A stretch of DNA of 64,000 nucleotides, from positions 1 to 64,000 of the forward strand of contig JAHHSO010000006.1 of the NCBI GenBank assembly GCA_020025205.1, in the 5' to 3' direction. Origin of the DNA: Christensenellaceae bacterium (GTDB lineage: Bacteria > Bacillota > Clostridia > Christensenellales > Aristaeellaceae). The position numbers and the translations under genes were made by a program. The notes beneath the pieces were generated by a model. It was not told where the DNA came from, made no database searches, and saw only the letters and a program-made list of their open reading frames with translations. Of this stretch, positions 25,745 to 34,377 are shown one piece after another (within the stretch, counting starts at the first letter, position 1; each line of letters starts with the position of its first letter).

Positions 25745-25916
25745 TTTGGGAATGCTTCTGCAAAAGGCGCGAAAACACGTTATGTGAGAGCAGCAATAGC
25801 AATCTGAGCAAAAGGGATAATGAAAATCGACGGTTTCATGAAGATTGCTTCTTTCTGAAGCCTTATACGGATAAGACGAGCGGAAAGAAAAAAATGCAGG
25901 AATAGCATCAAATATA

Positions 25917-25949
25917 AAAATCAGACGGTGTCCATCCGTCTGATTTTTG
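25917..25949. terminator. Terminator after the rRNA methyltransferase gene
   Basis: AAAATCAGACGG and CCGTCTGATTTT form a perfect stem around TGTCCAT, just beyond the leftward methyltransferase stop codon. A run on one side, T run on the other. Confidence 0.8.
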
Positions 25950-25964
25950 TATTCAAGGACAGCG

Positions 25965-27320
25965 TCAGCGCCTTCTCAAGCCCTTGGGATAGTGGTTTTT
26001 CATGACTCCTCCGGCCTGCTTGCCCCAGCCGAGGGAAATGCCCTCACAGCAGATCAGCGTGTACCCGTCGGGCAGGTCACCCAGATGGAGCGCTTCGCCT
26101 GCCTGATAGGCAAGCGCCTGTTCGTGCGTCAGTTCGACGCTGCGCGCGGCTTCTTCCGGCCGCAGAGCCATGGCCAGTGCATGGTCCGGTTCGGAACGCC
26201 TGCCCGCCGCATGAGCCAGTAAAAGCCCCGTGCGCAGCACGCGCAGGCCAGACAGCCGTTCTATCTCCAAAGCTTCTGGAAGCGCCCACAAGGCATCTCC
26301 GGCCGTGTACAGACGCTCAGGCGCACAGCCCGGCGCGAATACGTCCGGCAGAGCGATTTCTGATTTGTCGGCGCGGCCTTTTCCGTTTTTTTTCGGCTTG
26401 GGTGGGCGCACATTGAAGTTTTCCGGTGCAGCAAGGGGAGATTCGGCCTTGCGCAGCCGGCTTACAAAGTGGCCTTCGCCGCGCATCTCATGTGGATACA
26501 GGTGCAGACAGCCCTCCTGTGCTTTGGGAAGGCCGGGCAGGGAAAATGCTTCCAGCATGAACTCAGGGTGCTTTGCTGTAAAGCGTGCGAGCACCCCCTC
26601 GTTTTCTACATCGTTGAACGTGCAGGTTGAATAGACCATTACGCCGCCCGGACGGAGCATCTTTGCGGCTTCTTCCAGAATATCCATCTGCCGGTCGGCA
26701 CAGCGCCGGGGCGCATCCATATCCCATTCATCGCGTGCTTCCGGCTGGCGGCGGAACATGCCCTCGCCGGAGCAGGGTGCATCGACGAGTACGCGATCAA
26801 AGTACGCGGGAAAATGCGGTGAGAGCACATCGGGCATGGCACTGGTCACCACAGCGTTGCGCACGCCCATGCGCTCTATATTGCGGGAAAGGACCTGCGC
26901 GCGCGCGGACATCGGCTCATTGGAGACAAGAAGACCCTTTCCTTGCAAAAGTGCAGCAATTTGTGTGCTTTTGCCGCCGGGAGCAGCGCACAGGTCAAGA
27001 ATACGCTCTCCCGGCTGCGGGTCAAGCACGGAAACGGCGGTCAATGCGCTGGGTTCCTGAAGGTAAAATAGCCCGCCTTCGTGCAGCGGGGACAGGCCGG
27101 GTCTTGCGCCTTCGCGGACGAAGAAGGCCCCTTTTGCCCATGGAACGCGCTCTTCCAGCCCTTCAACCGGGTGTTCAGGCGTACCATCCGGGCAGAACAG
27201 CAGGTTGATTCGGGCAGCGCGTTCAACGGGCGCATCCAGCGCTTTGAGATAGGCAAAAAAGCCTGCTTCACCGAGCAGGCGCTTCATCTGATTTTCATAT
27301 CCGTCGGGCAGGTTTTGCAT
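25965..27320 (-). CDS. RsmF-like rRNA cytosine-C5 methyltransferase (NOL1/NOP2/Sun)
   Basis: 451 residues. SAM-binding motif I is LDLCAAPGGKSTQIAALL. The two catalytic cysteines are in DAPCSGEGMFRRQPE and YSTCTFNDVENE. The C-terminus (about 300-451) fits the RsmF-type PUA-like RNA-binding tail. It methylates a cytosine in 16S rRNA; the exact position cannot be read from sequence. AAGGAG precedes the ATG and a hairpin follows the stop. Monocistronic. Confidence 0.92.
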   Translation of the reverse strand: MQNLPDGYENQMKRLLGEAGFFAYLKALDAPVERAARINLLFCPDGTPEHPVEGLEERVPWAKGAFFVREGARPGLSPLHEGGLFYLQEPSALTAVSVLDPQPGERILDLCAAPGGKSTQIAALLQGKGLLVSNEPMSARAQVLSRNIERMGVRNAVVTSAMPDVLSPHFPAYFDRVLVDAPCSGEGMFRRQPEARDEWDMDAPRRCADRQMDILEEAAKMLRPGGVMVYSTCTFNDVENEGVLARFTAKHPEFMLEAFSLPGLPKAQEGCLHLYPHEMRGEGHFVSRLRKAESPLAAPENFNVRPPKPKKNGKGRADKSEIALPDVFAPGCAPERLYTAGDALWALPEALEIERLSGLRVLRTGLLLAHAAGRRSEPDHALAMALRPEEAARSVELTHEQALAYQAGEALHLGDLPDGYTLICCEGISLGWGKQAGGVMKNHYPKGLRRR

Positions 27321-27362
27321 AAAACTCCTTTTTTACAGAACGATGACGACCAGCGTCATGCA

Positions 27363-27758
27363 TTACACGCAGGCTTTCTGATGCTCTGTGCGCACGGCAC
27401 ACAGACGACGTTTATCGTCGATGCCGGATTCAATGACGACCATGCGTCCCATTTTGCAGCCCGTGTTGAAGACAGACTGCGTCGTGGACAGGACGCAGAA
27501 AAGATTTCTGGAGGCATTGGATACCATCTTGGTGAAGATCACATTGGGCGGCTCCAGCCCCTCTTTCATGATCTTGTGTGCGAAGCGGCGATAGGCGGTA
27601 TTCGCTCTGGCGGTGTCGCGGAAAACACCGGGCGAGAGCACAAGCTTGCAGATTCCCTGTTCAATTTGGCTGGATGTCTGATAACGTCCTTTCCATGGGC
27701 GGTCTTCAGGCCAGACGATGATGTCAACAATGGCCCGACCCGTTTCAATCGTGCGCAA
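27363..27758 (-). CDS. Conserved-looking small protein of unknown function
   Basis: 131 residues from a TTG start at 27758, supported by GGAGGG 6 bases upstream; upstream ATGs have no such site. Sequence begins LRTIETGRAIVDIIVWPED and is a mixed alpha/beta soluble protein without signal or membrane segment. I do not recognise the family. It lies between the methyltransferase and the flavoprotein, all leftward, with 42 bases to the methyltransferase start, so it may be co-transcribed with it. Confidence 0.5.
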   Translation of the reverse strand: MRTIETGRAIVDIIVWPEDRPWKGRYQTSSQIEQGICKLVLSPGVFRDTARANTAYRRFAHKIMKEGLEPPNVIFTKMVSNASRNLFCVLSTTQSVFNTGCKMGRMVVIESGIDDKRRLCAVRTEHQKACV

Positions 27759-27918
27759 CGTAATCCCTCCATTCGTCCCATTCTCATGCTTATGTAATAG
27801 ATTATAGCATATATCTGTACAAAATGACAGCGAAAAATGGAGAAAACTGCCCATGGTCAGAACCGTAAGGTGAAAGGGATGAACGATTATGGAAACTGCG
27901 GACAGGCTGGATAAAGAG

Positions 27919-27951
27919 AAAGCGCCGCAAAGACGTGTTCTGCGGCGCTTT
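27919..27951. terminator. Terminator after the thioredoxin-reductase-like gene
   Basis: AAAGCGCCGCA (27919-27929) pairs perfectly with TGCGGCGCTTT (27941-27951), 4 bases beyond the stop codon. Confidence 0.85.
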
Positions 27952-27955
27952 GAAA

Positions 27956-28780
27956 TTATTTGGATGCGGCGGACAGCGCGGCGATGCAGCCCTCGCCCAC
28001 GGCCTTAGCCACCTGAAGCGGCAGTCCGGTGCAGTCGCCTGCGGCATAGACGCCGGGAATGTTGGTGTGCATCTGGCGGTCAACGTGGATGAATGCGCCG
28101 TCCATTTCCAATCCGGGCAGCAGGGCTGAAAGTGCCGCCGCTTCGCGGAAGATGAACACACAGTCAAACGGGAACTCTTCCCCGCCTGCACGCAGACCAT
28201 CGGCTTTCTTTTCGCCATAAATGGCTTCCGGCTTTTCGGAGCGCACGACAATGCGGCTGTCAAGATTGTCGTCCTGTGCGCCGAAGTAGACTACTTCGCT
28301 GCACAGGGTTGCAAGAAAGTTGGCTTCACTCACGGCTTCCGGCCCTTGAGCAATGACACCCACGCGCCTGCCGCGGTAGAGCATGCCGTCACAGGTGCCG
28401 CAGTAGCTGACACCGCGGCCGAGCCATTCGGATTCGCCGGGCAGAAGGCGCGGCTGCTTGGCGCCGGTGCAGAGAATCAGGCGCTTGGCCTCCACAAAGT
28501 CGGAACCGAGCGCCATGGCAAAGCTCTCGCCCATCGGAAGAACCTGATGGACAACGCCGGCGCGGAATTCCGCGCCCATTTCCTTGGCCTGATTGAACAT
28601 GGTGTCCAGAATCTGCTGGCCGGAAACGCTGGGCATGCCGGGATAGTTGGTGATTTCAGGAGCACGGGTCAAAAAGCCGGTGTTCTGGCCGATGACCACG
28701 ACGGATTTATTGCGCTGCCGCGCGTTGATGGCGGCGCTGTATCCAGCAGGACCGGCGCCGATGATGGCAATATCGTACAT
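27956..28780 (-). CDS. Thioredoxin-reductase-like flavoprotein, apparently without an NADPH site
   Basis: 274 residues against about 310 for standard TrxB. FAD motif GAGPAG at 8-13, redox pair CGTC at 127-130 (TrxB: CATC), and VYAAGDCTG near 245-252. The middle domain (about 112-230) lacks GGGDSA and the HRR basic motif that bind NADPH in TrxB; in their place is VGVIAQGPEAVSEANFLATL. That matches what is known of ferredoxin-dependent flavin thioredoxin reductases (FFTR) of Clostridia. So it may reduce thioredoxin with electrons from ferredoxin or another donor; this last step is inference. No thioredoxin gene is adjacent. Confidence 0.8.
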   Translation of the reverse strand: MYDIAIIGAGPAGYSAAINARQRNKSVVVIGQNTGFLTRAPEITNYPGMPSVSGQQILDTMFNQAKEMGAEFRAGVVHQVLPMGESFAMALGSDFVEAKRLILCTGAKQPRLLPGESEWLGRGVSYCGTCDGMLYRGRRVGVIAQGPEAVSEANFLATLCSEVVYFGAQDDNLDSRIVVRSEKPEAIYGEKKADGLRAGGEEFPFDCVFIFREAAALSALLPGLEMDGAFIHVDRQMHTNIPGVYAAGDCTGLPLQVAKAVGEGCIAALSAASK

Positions 28781-28965
28781 GGAATGTCCTTTCTTGATCC
28801 CTGAATATAGTGAGCATACAGCCTATGCTGCAACGTTGGGAGATATCGTCTGTTCAGGCGCGAAAAGATCCGCCGCCTGAAGAATGCATGAACGGATGAT
28901 ATTCGAATTGAAAGTGTGTTTTCCTTCTGGAAAGCAGAAACTGTGGGGCACAGGTCAGTATGCCC

Positions 28966-28994
28966 AAAAGAGCGGATTGATGACCGCTTTTTTG
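28966..28994. terminator. Short terminator after the GH65 gene
   Basis: AGCGG (28971-28975) pairs with CCGCT (28984-28988) and is flanked by an A run and a T run, placed 37 bases past the GH65 stop on the minus strand. Confidence 0.6.
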
Positions 28995-29030
28995 GGGAAA
29001 TGACGCGTGAAAAGCGTTGTCCAAAAAGAA

Positions 29031-31322
29031 TCAGTCCTGCTCGTCGTCCTGTTCCTCTTCGTGTTCGCAGCCTTCCAGCGTGACTTTGCGCCCGCTGAGG
29101 TTCAAAGTCAGCGTGTCGCCGGACAGAAGCCGAAGTCCCGTCCCCTCGCGGGAAACGCTAACTTCAATCAGACGGCCGCGGTAAATCACTTTGAATGCGT
29201 AGCCGTCCCAGCCTTCGGGCAGTTTCGGATCAAAGGACAGTTCGCCCGACAGCGTGCGCATGCCTGCAAATCCCTGCACGATGGACAGCCAGCTGCCGGC
29301 CATGGATGTGATGTGCAGGCCGTCGGCGGTGTCGTTGTTGATGTTGTCCAGATCGAGCCGCGCGGTTCGCTGATAGAGTTCCTGCGCTTTGTCCAGCTTG
29401 CCCAGGCTGGCTGCAAGGATGCTGTGTACGCAGGGCGACAGACTGGACTCGTGAACGGTCATCGGCTCATAGAAGTCGAAATTGCGGCGGATGGTCTCCT
29501 TGTCAAATTCGGGCTCAAGGAAGTACAGCCCTTGAAGCACATCGGCCTGCTTGATGAAGCAGGAGCGCAGAATCCTGTCCCAGCTCCACTTCTGGTTGAG
29601 CGGCAGATCCTGCTGGGACAGGCTGGATACCGGACGCAGATCCTTGTCCATGAATGTGTCGTGCTGGACGAAGATGCCCAGTTCTTCGTCATACGGCAGA
29701 TACATCTTCTGCGCAATTTCACGGAACCTGCGGATTTCCTCGGCGCTGACACCGAGTTTCTGCGCCTTTTCGCGTGGGACGAGCATCAGCTGTTCAGCGG
29801 TGTAGGACAGTTCCCACGCCGTCATGCGGTTGGTATACCAGTTGTTGTTGACGTTGTTTTCGTACTCATTGGGGCCTGTGACGCCGTGGATCATATACTG
29901 GCCCTTGCGTGCGCTGTAGTGGACACGGCCTGCCCAAAAGCGTGCGATGCCCAGAAGAACATCAATGCCATATTCATCCAGATAGCTGCGATCGCCGGTA
30001 TACTGCGTGTAGGCATAAATCGCATAGGCAATGGCATTATTGCGGTGAATTTCTTCGAATGTGATTTCCCATTCGTTGTGGCATTCGATGCCGGTGAAGG
30101 TGACCATGGGAAAGAGCGCTCCGGGCAGCCCCTGCTGGCGTGCATTGTGGTAAGCTCCGGGCAGCTGATCGTAGCGGTACATCAGCAGGCTCCGGGCGAC
30201 ATCTTCGCCTGCGATGGCGGTGTACAGGGGCAGGCAGTAAGCCTCTGTGTCCCAATAGGTTGCGCCGCCGTACTTTTCGCCGGTGAAGCCTTTTGGCCCG
30301 ATATTCAGGCGTGCATCCTCTCCATAATAGGTTGAGAAGAGCTGGAAGATATTGAACCGGATGCCCTGCTGACAGGCTGCGTCGCCGTCGATGCGGACAT
30401 CTGCTTTCTCCCAGCGGCGTGCCCAGCCTCGTTCCTGTTCTCTGCGAAGGGCGTCATAACCGACGGTCTGCGCCGCCAGAACGCCCGTGCGGGCGCTGAG
30501 CTGGAGGGCTTCTTCCTGATGGTCGCGGCTGGTGCAGACGCAAACGAACTTGTCGCATCCAACCGTCTGGCCGGGCTGAATATCAAAGACAAACTTGCGG
30601 GAAACGAAGCCGTTGTCCGTATCGTCCCTGACCTTGTGCGCAGCACCGAAGGGCGTTGTGGTCATGGCGGAGCAGACAGAAAAGCGCGGCGTGTCAAACG
30701 GATTTTCTTTTGTGCGCACGCTCACAGTCATGGCGCCCTGCTTGTCGGAGCTTTCGCCTTCAAAGTCCCAGAATGTTTCATTGTAGTTGCTGTCTTCGTT
30801 TAAGACATCTGCGTCAATGGCGGCAATCAGCGCCACTTTGCAGGCATAGTCGGCCGTAACGCGGCAGCGGATGGCGAGCAGCTCCGGCCGCGCGACGGAC
30901 ACGAAGCGCTCAAAACGGACATAAACCGTTCCGCCCTTGCGGCGCACAGAGAATTCGCGGGAGAGGATGCCCGTGTGCATGTCAAGCGTCCGGGTAAAGG
31001 AGAGGGGATCTTCCGTGCCCAGGTCAATATCCTCGCGGTCGATGCGTACACGCAGGGACAGGATGTTCATGGCGTTAATGACTTTGCCGAAGTAGAGCGG
31101 ATAGCCATTTTTCCACCAGCCTACGCGTGTCTTGTCTGGAAACCAGATGCCCGCCAGATAGGTTCCGCGGTGGCTGTCGCCGGAGTATCGTTCTTCAAAG
31201 TTGCCGCGCATGCCCATGTGACCGTTTCCGATGGAGGTCATGGATTCGGCAAGGCGCATATCGTCCCGGTGCAGCTCATTTTCTATGAGTTTCCAGGGAT
31301 CATAAGCAAAAATCGTCTTCAT
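29031..31322 (-). CDS. Glycoside hydrolase family 65, probable maltose phosphorylase
   Basis: 763 residues, full length. GH65 enzymes cleave alpha-linked disaccharides with phosphate, giving beta-glucose-1-phosphate and a sugar. The catalytic acid is Glu486 in GPNEYENNV. The segments FTGIECHNEWEITFEEIH and NNWYTNRMTAWEL are like maltose phosphorylases rather than trehalose enzymes; kojibiose or nigerose specificity is not excluded. A beta-phosphoglucomutase, the usual partner gene, is not present. No signal peptide, so it acts in the cytoplasm. The C-terminal tail is acidic (HEEEQDDEQD). Confidence 0.9.
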   Translation of the reverse strand: MKTIFAYDPWKLIENELHRDDMRLAESMTSIGNGHMGMRGNFEERYSGDSHRGTYLAGIWFPDKTRVGWWKNGYPLYFGKVINAMNILSLRVRIDREDIDLGTEDPLSFTRTLDMHTGILSREFSVRRKGGTVYVRFERFVSVARPELLAIRCRVTADYACKVALIAAIDADVLNEDSNYNETFWDFEGESSDKQGAMTVSVRTKENPFDTPRFSVCSAMTTTPFGAAHKVRDDTDNGFVSRKFVFDIQPGQTVGCDKFVCVCTSRDHQEEALQLSARTGVLAAQTVGYDALRREQERGWARRWEKADVRIDGDAACQQGIRFNIFQLFSTYYGEDARLNIGPKGFTGEKYGGATYWDTEAYCLPLYTAIAGEDVARSLLMYRYDQLPGAYHNARQQGLPGALFPMVTFTGIECHNEWEITFEEIHRNNAIAYAIYAYTQYTGDRSYLDEYGIDVLLGIARFWAGRVHYSARKGQYMIHGVTGPNEYENNVNNNWYTNRMTAWELSYTAEQLMLVPREKAQKLGVSAEEIRRFREIAQKMYLPYDEELGIFVQHDTFMDKDLRPVSSLSQQDLPLNQKWSWDRILRSCFIKQADVLQGLYFLEPEFDKETIRRNFDFYEPMTVHESSLSPCVHSILAASLGKLDKAQELYQRTARLDLDNINNDTADGLHITSMAGSWLSIVQGFAGMRTLSGELSFDPKLPEGWDGYAFKVIYRGRLIEVSVSREGTGLRLLSGDTLTLNLSGRKVTLEGCEHEEEQDDEQD

Positions 31323-31484
31323 GGCGTTGTCCTCTTTTTTTGAAAATCAGGGAAATCTTATCCTGATGTGAACTGAACAGAGTGGTTAACGTGCAGGCAA
31401 GCGATGCGGTTGGCATATGCAAGGCGGTTGAGCCTTTTAAAATGACGCAAGAAAGCGGCAGCGCAGAAATGCATGTTGTAAAAA

Positions 31485-31506
31485 AGGCCGCAGGAAACTG
31501 CGGCCT
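31485..31506 (-). terminator. Terminator after the YhcH operon
   Basis: AGGCCGCAG (31485-31493) and CTGCGGCCT (31498-31506) around GAAA. The A run at 31480-31485 gives a U tract on the minus strand. Confidence 0.85.
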
Positions 31507-31512
31507 CACGGA

Positions 31513-31959
31513 TTATTCTTTTTCAACGGGGATTTTTACGACCACCTTGCGGTAGTGCTTTTGAAATTCGTGATGGCAGCCGGATTTATGGCCGTCGCTG
31601 GGGAACATGATGTAGAACATGCCCGGACGGATGGAAACCGAGGTAGATGTGCCGGTGTAGAAATAATTGTCATGCTCCGGGTCGGAACAGACGCGGTTCA
31701 GCTCCTGAATATGTGCCCAGGCCATGCGTTCGCCGCCGGCGATGCAGTATTGCAGGTCGATATATTTTTTGTGCGATTCGAGATTCACCGGGCCAATGGG
31801 GCAGGTGTCGCCTTCGGAAACCGTGGCGAAAAGACCGTTTTCCAGTTCATAACGGCCAGCATCCAGATCCGGCGCTTCGGCCAGAAAAGCAAATGCCTGC
31901 TCCATGTCGGGATGCAGCGCATAGTAGCGTTCCTGTTCCTCAATGCGATCAATAATCAT
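31513..31959 (-). CDS. YhcH/YjgK/YiaL (DUF386) family protein
   Basis: 148 residues from the ATG at 31959, 11 bases after AGGAGG. DUF386 features: EGDTCPIGPVNLESHKKYIDLQYCIAG region with metal-ligand His, then PGMFYIMFPSDGHKSGCH and KVVVKIPV at the end. These cupin-like proteins accompany sialate, galactoside or uronate catabolism and may act on an anomeric form of the sugar. It is the last gene of a leftward set with DUF3842 and an SGNH-like protein, and ends at a hairpin. The NanA-like lyase at 17.4 kb could be a pathway partner. Confidence 0.88.
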   Translation of the reverse strand: MIIDRIEEQERYYALHPDMEQAFAFLAEAPDLDAGRYELENGLFATVSEGDTCPIGPVNLESHKKYIDLQYCIAGGERMAWAHIQELNRVCSDPEHDNYFYTGTSTSVSIRPGMFYIMFPSDGHKSGCHHEFQKHYRKVVVKIPVEKE

Positions 31960-32021
31960 AGGGAACCATACCTCCTTGATTGAGTCCATTTCGTTAATTA
32001 TAGAACAACGGACGAAGAGCG

Positions 32022-32441
32022 TCAAGAGTTCTGTGCAGCAAAGGATGCGGCCTGACGCGCGGCGGATTCGATCAGCGCTTTCATGCTCAATTCGCCAACG
32101 CCTGCAACATGTGTGTTGCAGCGCTCCGTGGGGATCAGAATCCGTATGGCGCGGCTGGTGCTCACGCTTGCAGCCATCTCCCCTGTGACCTCGCCCATCA
32201 TGGAATCCTTTAAAACCATGGCGATGGGGGCAACAAGAATATCGGCGTTGTGTGCGGCCCAGTGAACGGAGTTTTCTCCTGTTGCGCCGCGCTGTGCGCC
32301 TGCCTTGAGCATGGCTGCTGTGGCCATGGCATTTGTGCCGACGCAGAAAAGTTCCGTTTTTTCGGGCAGAAGCGGAAGGACTGCCGTGATAAATGCGCGG
32401 CCGATGCCGCCGCCCTGCCCGTCCAGTACGATGATGGTCAT
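32022..32441 (-). CDS. DUF3842 family protein
   Basis: 139 residues with the N-terminal VLDGQGGGIGRAFI glycine-rich loop followed by ELFCVGTNAMATAAMLKAGA and TGENSV, the pattern of DUF3842 proteins found across Clostridia. The glycine loop suggests nucleotide or cofactor binding, but no function is known. AGGAGG precedes the ATG. It begins 14 bases after the SGNH-like gene and lies 62 bases before the YhcH start, so the three are probably co-transcribed. Confidence 0.8.
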   Translation of the reverse strand: MTIIVLDGQGGGIGRAFITAVLPLLPEKTELFCVGTNAMATAAMLKAGAQRGATGENSVHWAAHNADILVAPIAMVLKDSMMGEVTGEMAASVSTSRAIRILIPTERCNTHVAGVGELSMKALIESAARQAASFAAQNS

Positions 32442-32455
32442 ATATCCTCCTATTG

Positions 32456-33484
32456 TCAGCGTCCGTATTTTTCGGCAAAATCGTCCACGGCGCGGCGAAT
32501 GCGTTCGCTTCCTTCCTCCATGTCAGAGATGGACGTGACGCGGCATTTGCCGTCTGCCATGTCCCGCATGAGCGCATCGCTGACAGCACTTGTGTGGTGG
32601 GAGGCATCAAAATAATGGTCGAGATTCAAAATCCAGTCTGTGCGCGAAGCAAAGTCGTAAATTTCCACATTGGGATACGGGAGAAGCAGTTCGCACAGGC
32701 GCGCGCGGGCGGTGTAATACTGCTCGGAAATGCCGCTGCGCGCCGCAAGATACCAGTAGCCCGCGGAGTAAGGCGGCGTGTAAATCTTGAAGGAAACGTC
32801 CGGATGTGCTTTGATGTACGGCTCAATGTGGCGGCGGATGTTTTCGGTCAGCCGGTCAAAGTGCGTATCGGCGGGGAGCATCTCCTGCTGTTGCGTATAG
32901 GGCACAACGTTCAGCACGCTCTGCTCCGAAAAGGTGACATCTGTCCACTGGTACATGTCGTCCCGCTTGGTATCCAGCGGCTTTCCAATGTTTTTGAGCA
33001 TCTTCGGTACACGAACAAACAGGACATCTCTGTTGAGCAGATAGTGAATATCGTCAAGCGGGTTGTCGTTCCAGAGGTAGTCAAACAGTTCGTCAGTGTC
33101 ATCGGGAGAGCCAAAGAGGCTGTAGGGGTCAATTTCAAGGATTGCCAGCTTTAAGCGGCGCTGCTCAAGAACGTGGCTCAGCTGCCAGCCCATCTGCGCG
33201 GAATAGGAGCCGCGCATGGGCAATTTAACGGAATGCACGCCGAAGCAGGCATCAACAACGGATGGATGGCTCATCTCGACCATGGATGTACCCAGAATCA
33301 CAGCGTTATAGTCGTAATTTTTGACGATGCCGGGATTGTTGTAGCTTTCCTGATCGTAAAGCGGGAGAATGGCGGATTCACGGTACTGCTCAAACGGATC
33401 GACCAGATAGACTGTGCCCGCGCAGAGCGCCGAACAGATCATAAGGGCTGAAATGGAAAAGAGAACCCAGCGCTTGGGGTTCAT
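32456..33484 (-). CDS. Membrane-anchored SGNH-hydrolase-like protein
   Basis: 342 residues. One N-terminal membrane helix (about 7-27, FSISALMICSALCAGTVYLV) leaves the rest outside. ILGTSMVEMS has the block I GxS serine position and YFDASHHTSAVSDAL fits the D-x-x-H of block V, as in SGNH/AlgJ-like acyl-hydrolases or acyltransferases acting on envelope polysaccharide. The similarity is partial and I cannot confirm all four blocks. AAAGGAGG precedes the ATG. First gene of the leftward operon with DUF3842 and YhcH. Confidence 0.6.
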   Translation of the reverse strand: MNPKRWVLFSISALMICSALCAGTVYLVDPFEQYRESAILPLYDQESYNNPGIVKNYDYNAVILGTSMVEMSHPSVVDACFGVHSVKLPMRGSYSAQMGWQLSHVLEQRRLKLAILEIDPYSLFGSPDDTDELFDYLWNDNPLDDIHYLLNRDVLFVRVPKMLKNIGKPLDTKRDDMYQWTDVTFSEQSVLNVVPYTQQQEMLPADTHFDRLTENIRRHIEPYIKAHPDVSFKIYTPPYSAGYWYLAARSGISEQYYTARARLCELLLPYPNVEIYDFASRTDWILNLDHYFDASHHTSAVSDALMRDMADGKCRVTSISDMEEGSERIRRAVDDFAEKYGR

Positions 33485-33649
33485 GGGCAGTGCCTCCTTT
33501 GGGTCAGGGTGTCAATCGAATTTAAGTGTACGGTTTTTTTGCTGGAATGTCAAGAAGAAGGAGGTCTCTGATGATTTTGGAATGGTAATTTTCGTGCAGC
33601 TTTGGTATAATGAACATATCATCACCATAAAAAGAAAGGGGCTGTTTTC

Positions 33650-34363
33650 ATGGCCAATCCCAATATTCCTACACCGCATATCACTGCAAAAGAGGGCGAC
33701 TTTGCCCGCACGGTTCTGATGCCCGGCGATCCGCTGCGCAGCAAGTTCATTGCTGAAACGTATCTGGAGAATCCGGTGCTTGTCAACAACACGCGCGGCG
33801 TGCAGGGCTACACCGGCACCTATAAGGGAAAGCGTGTCTCTGTGATGGCCTCCGGCATGGGCATTCCGTCCATTGGCATTTATTCTTATGAGCTGTATAA
33901 CTACTATGGCGTGGAGAACATCATTCGTGTTGGCACAGCTGGCGGCATTGCGGATAACGTGAAGCTGCGCGACGTCGTGCTGGGCATGAGTGCATACACC
34001 AATTCCAACTTCGGCCGCCAGTTTGGCTTTGATGGCAATGTTGCGCCTTGCTGTTCGTTTAAGCTGCTGGAGCAGGCTGTGGCTGCTGCCCGAGAGATGG
34101 GGATTGAGCCGAACGTCGGCGCCCTCTACTCCTCCGACATTTTCTATGATGAGGCGGGCAGTGCCGGAAAGCTCAAGAATCTGGGCGTGCTTGCGGTGGA
34201 GATGGAATCTGCCGCGCTGTATTTGAACGCCGCCCGCGCTGGAAAGAATGCGCTGGCCATCTGCACCATTTCCGATCATATCTTCAGAGGCGAAGCCCTT
34301 CCGGCTGAGGACAGACAGAAGACGTTCACCCAGATGATGGAAATTGCGCTTGAAATTGCCTGA
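33650..34363 (+). CDS. deoD: Purine nucleoside phosphorylase, DeoD type
   Basis: 237 residues, typical of hexameric PNP. It phosphorolyses purine (deoxy)nucleosides to base plus (deoxy)ribose-1-phosphate. Seen: phosphate-site GDPLRSKFIAETYL, GTAGGI, VEMESAALY (nucleoside ribose site) and TISDHIFRGE with the catalytic Asp. A TATAAT at 33606-33611 lies upstream. It is followed after 14 bases by an M55 peptidase, likely in one operon. The only other purine-linked element here is the riboswitch at 19.1 kb. Confidence 0.95.
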   Translation: MANPNIPTPHITAKEGDFARTVLMPGDPLRSKFIAETYLENPVLVNNTRGVQGYTGTYKGKRVSVMASGMGIPSIGIYSYELYNYYGVENIIRVGTAGGIADNVKLRDVVLGMSAYTNSNFGRQFGFDGNVAPCCSFKLLEQAVAAAREMGIEPNVGALYSSDIFYDEAGSAGKLKNLGVLAVEMESAALYLNAARAGKNALAICTISDHIFRGEALPAEDRQKTFTQMMEIALEIA

Positions 34364-34377
34364 TCGGGAGGACATGC

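Noticed and set aside
29007..30335. 442-codon frame antisense to the GH65 gene
   Set aside because: The GH65 catalytic region lies on the other strand; no independent support.
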